Assembly (NCBI GenBank): GCA_964632355.1
Contig: CAZWBW010000004.1
Coordinates: 1-54,514, forward strand
Direction: 5' to 3'
Origin: JALOAP01 sp964632355
Lineage (GTDB): Bacteria; Chloroflexota; Dehalococcoidia; Tepidiformales; Tepidiformaceae
DNA length: 54,514 nucleotides
Shown: positions 49,732 to 54,514 of the stretch, in pieces
Numbering within the stretch: position 1 is the stretch's first letter
Layout of the letters: each line of letters begins with the position of its first letter
Translations under genes and position numbers: made by a program
Notes under the pieces: model-generated
The model's input: only the letters and a program-made list of their open reading frames with translations
Databases searched by the model: none
Told to the model about the DNA's origin: nothing

Positions 49732-50193
49732 TCACCGGGGACGGACGGTCACGGTCATCTGCATGGTGTTCGGGTGGATCTTGCATTCGAACTCGTATTC
49801 GCCAGGCTCGGTTGGCGTCCAGACCACGTGTGTGCCGGGGTCGATGGTGCCGGAATCGAACTCAGCGCCCGAGACGGTGGAGTTCCGGAGGGTGGCGGTG
49901 TGCTGGGTGGTGTCGTCGTTCAGGAACGCGACGGGAATGTCCACATCGATGACCGTCTCGTCGGGCACGAATGCCAGGTCGACCATGCGGATGCGGGTGG
50001 AGTTCGGCGGGAGCGGTGGCTGCTGGCCGGCGACCACAGTGCTCTCGGGCGATGGGGGCGTCGCGTCGCCTTCGCCACCGTAGTCCTCGCCGCCGGAGTC
50101 GTTGACGACAGCAAGCGCGATGGGCAGGCCGATTGCGATGAACACGATTGGGATGGCGACAATGGCGATCAATCTTCTGCTGATGTTGGGCAA
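49732..50193 (-). CDS. Membrane-anchored cupredoxin
   Basis: 153 residues. One N-terminal membrane helix (LIAIVAIPIVFIAIGLPIAL), a Gly/Pro tether with AGQQPPLPPNST, then a plastocyanin-like domain with ligands in TTQHTATL and CKIHPNTM. It keeps the same CxxHxxxM spacing as the lipoprotein at 41009. It lacks a lipobox, so it is anchored by the helix instead. The TTG at 50193 follows GGAGG at 5 nt. Probable outside-facing electron carrier. Confidence 0.85.
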   Translation of the reverse strand: MPNISRRLIAIVAIPIVFIAIGLPIALAVVNDSGGEDYGGEGDATPPSPESTVVAGQQPPLPPNSTRIRMVDLAFVPDETVIDVDIPVAFLNDDTTQHTATLRNSTVSGAEFDSGTIDPGTHVVWTPTEPGEYEFECKIHPNTMQMTVTVRPR

Positions 50194-50497
50194 CGAGGCC
50201 TCCGAGCGGTGGTAGGTGGATCCACCTTCGAGGCCCGGGCACAACGCCGGGATCGGAAGCGGCGCACTGCCGGTTGCGGGCGCGTGTCAGGGGAGGGGTT
50301 CGGTGGCAGTCCGAGCGTACGCGGCCGGGCATGGACGCAAAGAAGGGCGAATGGGCTCGCATTTATGCGGTTCAGATATTCGAACCATCCATGCTCTTAC
50401 CTAAAGTCCGTCTACGTGAAGACGGTCGCGCAGCGACCCTGGCGCTGACCGGCGCGGGCCTCGGCCCCTGGCGGTGCAGCCACGCGGAGGCTCGAAG
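50194..50497. other. Intergenic region with palindrome
   Basis: About 300 bp between the cupredoxin (minus) and the truncated gene at 50498. AGGTGGATCCACCT (50214-50227) is a perfect 14-bp palindrome close to the cupredoxin start. GGTTC and GAACC flank an 8-nt AT-rich centre near 50370. No gene is convincing. Confidence 0.4.
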
Positions 50498-50665
50498 ATG
50501 GCTCTGACCCAATCCACCACCGACCCGGACACGCGTGCGCAAGAGCTCGAGGCGAAGATGACCGACGACGAGCGGTTCTCGCTCATCATCAGCGTGCTCG
50601 GCTATGTCCCGGGGAGCGTTACCGGCGCAAGCGGAGGGCGCGACCCGCGCATCCCGCCGGACCCC
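50498..50665 (+). pseudogene. Truncated 5' end, glycoside hydrolase family 3-like
   Basis: An ATG with GGAGG 7 nt upstream opens a frame with TDPDTRAQELEAKMTDDERF, then SLIISVLGYVPG and RDPRIP. This looks like the N-terminus of GH3 beta-glucosidases, where RAxxLxxxMTxxEK is conserved. After about codon 55 similarity stops and the frame runs on without sense to 50833. The active domain is missing. The family call rests on about 55 residues, so it is tentative. The end coordinate is approximate. Confidence 0.45.
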
Positions 50666-50669
50666 GCCG

Positions 50670-50770
50670 GAACCAAGCCGATCGCTGGCCGCGCCGTACA
50701 GAAGGAAGCCGCAGAGCGCGAGGCCGGCCAATGCCGGGAGTATCCAACGCCAGTGACGGGTCTGTGCCAT
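50670..50770 (-). pseudogene. Truncated 5' end of a membrane-anchored protein gene
   Basis: On the minus strand an ATG at 50770, with GGAGG 6 nt upstream, encodes MAQTRHWRWILPALAGLALC and GFLLYGAASDRLG, a clear membrane-anchor N-terminus. Downstream the frame continues to 50372 but only as the antisense of the GH3-like fragment. So two good 5' ends face each other with no 3' ends. End coordinate approximate. Confidence 0.45.
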
Positions 50771-50935
50771 TGTGTACCTCCGGGCCAGACCGGCTCGCCC
50801 CCGGTATTGCGTGTCGAACTATCTGGCAGATGAGGGCAGGTCAATTCGTGATGCACGTAGTAATGAACGGCCTGGCGCTGTCCCTCTCGCCGATGCAAAG
50901 CACGAGTAGCGATACGGGGGTGCCCAGGCGGAGTC

Positions 50936-51202
50936 CTACCGGAATTCGACCTCGACCGAATGCTGCCTCAGACAGTTCAGAAGGGTGTCCCAGGCTGCGG
51001 CGAGCGACTCGAGTGTCTCGCGGGGGACCTGGTGTACGAGCTGGTCGAACTCGCGCCGGCAGGCGCCACAGGAGGGGCGGCTGCTCTGCCACTCGTCGAG
51101 CACCCGATGTTCGAGCAGTACGTCATGAAGGGACACGAAGTAGCTTCCTCCGCATTCGTTGCAGGGCCTGCGAATAACGGCGTGACGCAGGATGCTTTCC
51201 AT
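50936..51202 (-). CDS. Small zinc-ribbon protein, unknown function
   Basis: 88 residues. Cys pairs CNECGG and CGAC, about 33 residues apart, suggest one structural zinc. The rest is helical (DVLLEHRVLDEWQ, VPRETLESLAAAWDTLLNCL). The ATG at 51202 has GGAGGAG upstream, which rejects the longer Arg/Ser-rich frame. It is divergent from the AOR gene and shares its 290-bp control region. I do not recognise a family. Confidence 0.65.
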   Translation of the reverse strand: MESILRHAVIRRPCNECGGSYFVSLHDVLLEHRVLDEWQSSRPSCGACRREFDQLVHQVPRETLESLAAAWDTLLNCLRQHSVEVEFR

Positions 51203-51393
51203 TCGGCTCCTCCAGCGCGTTTGGCTCGCACTGGCATCATACGCCCGCGCCCCGGCCACCGCGCAGCGGAGGTGCGTTACGACGATCGAACTAGAGGACT
51301 GAGCGCAGCGAGCACGTTTCGTCATGCGCCGGCTACCCGGATATGCGCGCGTGGGCAGCCGTATGAATTTGGCGCGCGTTTTCGAATGAGATT

Positions 51394-51417
51394 CGATATG
51401 CTTTCCCCGGCATATCG
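51394..51417. promoter_or_regulatory. Inverted repeat in the AOR/zinc-ribbon control region
   Basis: CGATATGC and GCATATCG, perfect 8-bp arms with an 8-nt centre. The left arm contains TATGCT together with the next base, a -10-like hexamer on the plus strand. It is a good candidate operator for the AOR gene 75 bp downstream. Confidence 0.55.
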
Positions 51418-51491
51418 CGTGGTCGGCTGGAACCCCGTACTATCCCCGGCACTACGGGCTACCAAGCAGCGCCCACAGAGGAGTGTGTCCT

Positions 51492-52021
51492 GTGACGACT
51501 GCCACTCAGAGCAGCGAACAACTCGCCGAGAAGGGCTATAACGGCAAGCTGCTAAGCGTGAACCTGACGACCGGCGAGATTTCGGTCGAGCGGCCGGACG
51601 ACTCGCTTTATCGACAATACCTGGGCGGTTACGGCATCGGAGCGCGGATGCTCTGGGACCGGGTACCTGCCGGCGCCGATCCGCTCGGCCCCGAGAACAT
51701 GCTCGGGATGTTTGCCGGGCTCCTGACCGGCACGCCACTCTTCGGCCAGCGCTGGCAGGTGGTGTGCAAGAGCCCGCTGACGGGCGGCTGGGGTGACGCC
51801 AACTGCGGTGGCGACTTCGGCGGCGTACTCAAACTTGCGGGCTGGGACGGGATCATGTTCTTCGGCAAGGCGGAGAAGCCCGTCTACCTCCTCATCGAAA
51901 ACGACCGAGTGGAGCTCCGCGACGCCTCGGACCAGTGGGGTCAGCTCGCCATCGACAACGAGATGTTCCTGAAGGAACGCCACGGCAAGAAGGCGAGTGT
52001 GGCGAACATCGGCCCGGCCGG
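51492..52021 (+). CDS. Aldehyde:ferredoxin oxidoreductase, N-terminal part (gap follows)
   Basis: 176 codons of a tungstopterin-type AOR. NGKLLSVNLTTGEISVERPD, YLGGYGIGARMLWD, GPENMLGMFAGLLTG and GGDFGGVLKLAGWDGIMFFG are AOR domain 1 signatures; ASVANIGPAG leads into the pterin-binding turn, where the gap begins. GAGGAG is 8 nt before the GTG at 51492; GTG 51483 overlaps the ribosome site. AORs oxidise aldehydes, or run in reverse on acids, with ferredoxin. Confidence 0.93.
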
Positions 52022-52032
52022 NNNNNNNNNNN
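52022..52032. other. Assembly gap (11 N) inside the AOR gene
   Basis: Eleven N between GPAG and TLSLISG. The frame differs on the two sides, so the length is not real. A few residues of the GPAGE turn are missing. Confidence 0.95.
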
Positions 52033-53388
52033 ACGCTGTCGCTCATCAGCGGCATTTGCAACGACCACGGCCGGCTGGCAGCTCGCTCGGGCGTGGGTGC
52101 TGTGATGGGTTCGAAGAACCTGAAGGCGGTAGTTGCGGTCGCCGACCGGAAGGTCATCGCGCAGTCGCCCGACACGATCAAGATGCTGCGCGCGAACCTC
52201 GATGACTTCGTAAAGCCGCTGAAGGACTTCTTCCACACATTTGGCACGACGGGAATCACCGCCGCGAGCGCGCTCAACGGCGACTCTCCGGTGAAGAACT
52301 GGGGCGGCGTCGGCATCGTCGACTTCCCGAACGCGTCGCAGATCGACGGCGGAACGACCATCAACCCGAAGATGGAGAAGAGCTACGGGTGCTGGCGGTG
52401 CCCGATGGCCTGCGGGGCGGAGTCGATTGAGTCGCAGAACGAGAAGTACCCGTACCCGCGGCACACGCACCGGCCGGAGTACGAAGCGATGGCGGCGTTC
52501 GGGACGATGAACCTGATGGCCGACCCGGACGCGCTCATCTACCTCAACCACCTGGCGAACCAGTACGGGTTGGACGTCATCAGCGCGGGCGCGACCATCT
52601 CGTTCGCGATCGAGTGCTACCAGAACGGCATCCTTACGCGTGAAGACACGGACGGTCTCGATCTGAAGTGGGGAGACCCCGAAGTGGTGGTCGAACTGCT
52701 GAAGATGATGGGCGAGCGGCGCGGTATCGGCGCAGTCCTGGCCGACGGCGTGAAGGTAGCGGCCGAGAAGATCGGGAATGGCGCCGAGCAGTACGCGATG
52801 CACATCGGCGGCCAGGAGCTCCCGATGCACGATCCGAAGCTCCAGCCCGAGTACTACACCACGTATAAGCTCGACCCGACCCCGGCGCGCCACACCCAGT
52901 ACGAAGGGAACAAGCGGCTCGGGAAGATCCCGCCTCCACCGACGGATTCGAAGGAGTACAAGGGCCGCGGCGAGCACCACAAGGGCGCGAGCGAGTACAT
53001 GCACGTGGTGAACGCCGGCGGGATGTGCCAGTTCGTCATGATGGCGGCGAACACCGCCAACATCCCGACGTGGTTCAATGCGGTGACCGGCTGGGATATG
53101 GACCTCGACGAGGTCATGCAGATCGGCGAGCGCATCGCGAACCTGCGTATGGCGTTCGAAGTGCGCGAGGGCGGGAACCCGCGAAAGCGAGCGGTTCCGA
53201 CGCGGGTCACCGGCGAGACGACCGAAGGGACACACACCGGCCCACTGGCGGGCGTGAAGCTCGACACCGAGACGCTGGAGACGGAGTTCCTTCGGGCCTG
53301 CGACTGGGACCTCGAGACCTGCAAGCCGTCGCGAGCGAAGCTCGAGTCGGTTGGGCTTGCGGACGTGGCCGCGGTGCTCCACGGCTAG
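52033..53388 (+). CDS. Aldehyde:ferredoxin oxidoreductase, C-terminal part (after gap)
   Basis: 451 residues continuing the AOR. ARSGVGAVMGSKNLKAVVAV is the second pterin segment. CWRCPMACG supplies three cluster Cys, and DLETCKPSRAKLESVGL supplies the fourth near the C-terminus. Together with the first part it gives about 630 residues, the usual AOR length. No AOR-associated 4Fe-4S subunit or MoaD-like gene is adjacent. A strong terminator follows. Confidence 0.93.
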   Translation, partial: TLSLISGICNDHGRLAARSGVGAVMGSKNLKAVVAVADRKVIAQSPDTIKMLRANLDDFVKPLKDFFHTFGTTGITAASALNGDSPVKNWGGVGIVDFPNASQIDGGTTINPKMEKSYGCWRCPMACGAESIESQNEKYPYPRHTHRPEYEAMAAFGTMNLMADPDALIYLNHLANQYGLDVISAGATISFAIECYQNGILTREDTDGLDLKWGDPEVVVELLKMMGERRGIGAVLADGVKVAAEKIGNGAEQYAMHIGGQELPMHDPKLQPEYYTTYKLDPTPARHTQYEGNKRLGKIPPPPTDSKEYKGRGEHHKGASEYMHVVNAGGMCQFVMMAANTANIPTWFNAVTGWDMDLDEVMQIGERIANLRMAFEVREGGNPRKRAVPTRVTGETTEGTHTGPLAGVKLDTETLETEFLRACDWDLETCKPSRAKLESVGLADVAAVLHG

Positions 53389-53413
53389 CAGCACGAACCC
53401 GGCAGGATATGCA

Positions 53414-53444
53414 GAGGAGGCGCTCGAGCGCCTCCTCTCTTGTT
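53414..53444 (+). terminator. Rho-independent terminator after AOR
   Basis: GAGGAGGCGC-TCGA-GCGCCTCCTC, a perfect 10-bp stem with a 4-nt loop, then TCTTGTT, 25 nt after the AOR stop. Confidence 0.88.
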
Positions 53445-53529
53445 ATGCGGGTGCAATGCGCCGCGTCAACAGATGTCGCGACGGTGCGTACCATTTGCTG
53501 TCTGCGACTAACTTCAGGAGGCAGTGAAT

Positions 53530-53985
53530 TTGGCTTCGTGGCAGGAGTTCGAAGCGGCGGAACCGGAGCTCGCGAAAATCGGTGCGAAGCGCCTCGACGA
53601 CAACGGCGTGCTGCTCGTGGGCACCATCCGCAAGGATGGCACGCCGCGGATCAGCCCGGTGGAACCGGTGTTCCTCGACGGAGAGCTGTACCTGGGCATG
53701 ATGTGGCAGTCGAAGAAGGCGCTAGACCTGCTGCGCGATCCGCGGGTGCTACTCCATAGCACCGTGCTGGACCGAAACGCGACAGGCGGTGACTTCAAGG
53801 TCCGGGGGCGCGTGAGAGAGATTGCCGATGCGGAGACGCACAAGCGCTACGCGCAGGCCATGAAGGAACGGATCGGCGAAGCGCCCGAGGACGAGTTCCA
53901 TCTCTTCGCAGTCGACATCGAGCACGTGGCACATGTGACGTTCGACGAGGCCGAGATGAAGGTTCGCCAGTGGCGGGCCGCGTAG
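53530..53985 (+). CDS. PPOX-class split-barrel protein
   Basis: 151 residues. NGVLLVGTIRKDGTPRISPV, MMWQSKKALDLLRDPR and FKVRGRVREI fit the PPOX (FMN/F420/haem-binding) fold. AGGAGG at 53516-53521 is well spaced (8 nt) for the TTG at 53530 and too close for the GTG at 53524, so I choose the TTG. It lies between two terminators and is monocistronic. Confidence 0.82.
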   Translation: MASWQEFEAAEPELAKIGAKRLDDNGVLLVGTIRKDGTPRISPVEPVFLDGELYLGMMWQSKKALDLLRDPRVLLHSTVLDRNATGGDFKVRGRVREIADAETHKRYAQAMKERIGEAPEDEFHLFAVDIEHVAHVTFDEAEMKVRQWRAA

Positions 53986-54010
53986 GCAGTACGCCCTGAG
54001 ACGTTCATTC

Positions 54011-54044
54011 GAAGTCCCTCCCCGGCGAGGGACTTCTTTGTTTT
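54011..54044 (+). terminator. Rho-independent terminator after PPOX gene
   Basis: GAAGTCCCTC-CCCGGC-GAGGGACTTC, a perfect 10-bp stem followed by TTTGTTTT. Confidence 0.9.
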
Positions 54045-54134
54045 CGGCCCCCGTGCCGGGACGCGGCCGTGGTGGAAATCGCAGACCGGTTCGGGCCCTA
54101 GCGCTCGCCGGAGGCAGCGCGATAAGGTTCCGGC

Positions 54135-54514
54135 ATGCGATTGCTGTTCATCGGCGGAACGGAGTTCGTCGGCCGGCACATGGTCGAAGCCGCGCTCGCG
54201 CGCGGCCACGAAGTCACGCTGTTCAACCGCGGCACGAACCCGAACATCCCGCCGGGCGTCGAGCGTCTGACTGGCGATCGCGATGGGGGACTTGAGGTGC
54301 TCCGTGGGCGGACGTGGGACGTTGTCATCGATACGCCCGGGTACGTGCCCCGCGTCGTGCGCCAGTCGGCCGAACTCCTGGCCGATGCGGTCGAGCGGTA
54401 CGTGTTCATCTCCACCATCGCCGTGTACGGCGACCAGTTCGCGCCGGGGGTCACTGAAACGGCGCCGCTTGCGACGCTCGACGACCCGGCCACCGAGACG
54501 GTCACCAATCGCAC
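54135..54514 (+). CDS. NAD-dependent epimerase/dehydratase, N-terminal part
   Basis: 126 codons, cut by the right edge. LLFIGGTEFVGRHMVEAALARG is an extended-SDR GxxxxxG turn (GGTEFVG), followed by LFNRGTNP (an Arg after strand 2), VIDTPGYVP and YVFISTIAVYGD, where the Ser/Thr of the catalytic triad lies. TAAGGT (54123-54128) is 6 nt before the ATG, leaderless type. The family acts on nucleotide sugars or related carbonyls, or serves as an RNA-binding chaperone. Confidence 0.87.
   Translation, partial: MRLLFIGGTEFVGRHMVEAALARGHEVTLFNRGTNPNIPPGVERLTGDRDGGLEVLRGRTWDVVIDTPGYVPRVVRQSAELLADAVERYVFISTIAVYGDQFAPGVTETAPLATLDDPATETVTNR

Noticed and set aside
1..54514. CRISPR arrays, insertion sequences, prophage or integrase genes
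   Set aside because: No regularly spaced repeats, transposase, integrase or phage structural motif was seen on either strand. The only exact long repeat I noticed is the 20-mer at the kinase junction.

Overview
The window is high-GC bacterial chromosome coding on both strands with short spacers. It looks like a metagenome-assembled or draft genome, because three runs of 10-11 N sit inside genes (19170-19179, 44445-44454, 52022-52032). No marker gene gives firm taxonomy. The mix fits Chloroflexota, possibly a Dehalococcoidia/Tepidiforma-like lineage: many GTG/TTG starts, frequent leaderless-looking genes, a TrxR-like ferredoxin-NADP reductase, DUF2905, several family III CoA-transferases, cupredoxins and a tungsten-type aldehyde:ferredoxin oxidoreductase (AOR). 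That placement is inference.

Layout. 1-3367: SDR fragment, alpha/beta hydrolase, tRNA-Arg(CCG), a methyltransferase, a DinB protein and a small secreted protein behind an AT-richer leader. 3432-8252: JAMM peptidase-folP-folK, a zinc-ribbon methyltransferase, a RibD-C reductase, DUF2905 and a leucine-dehydrogenase-like enzyme. 8386-13293: hisI, a Usp-like/carboxymuconolactone-decarboxylase fusion, then hisH-hisA-(ferredoxin-NADP reductase)-hisF on the minus strand. 13405-21081: ligA, then the rod-shape operon mreB-mreC-mreD-mrdA-rodA (mrdA broken by a gap). 21094-29529: radA, a PPOX protein, a GT-C membrane protein, degV-recG, rpe, a second DinB protein and a phosphatase.

29867-40899: an acyltransferase-SGNH protein, then the most interesting block. 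A TetR gene faces a seven-gene minus-strand operon: two family III CoA-transferases, an ACAD10/11-type acyl-CoA dehydrogenase, a family 5 solute-binding protein with two permeases, and an APH-fold kinase. The kinase and dehydrogenase match the two halves of ACAD10/11 (LvaA/LvaC in Pseudomonas), which remove hydroxyl groups from hydroxyacyl-CoAs by phosphorylation and elimination. The two divergent promoters share one palindromic -10 element beside a perfect 18-bp operator, and three GC hairpins separate operon genes.

41009-54514: a cupredoxin lipoprotein, Nudix-queG, a transmembrane Ser/Thr kinase interrupted by a probable assembly chimera, a third CoA-transferase, a TerB-like protein, an M3 peptidase, an MBL-fold hydrolase, a second cupredoxin, two truncated genes facing each other, a zinc-ribbon protein, an AOR (gap inside), a PPOX protein and the start of an NAD-dependent epimerase. 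No CRISPR array, transposase or complete mobile element was seen.

Transcription signals recur. At 14 starts a TANNNT hexamer ends 6-8 nt before the start codon, which predicts leaderless mRNAs. Other genes have GGAGG-type ribosome sites. Three convergent gene pairs overlap by exactly CTAG.
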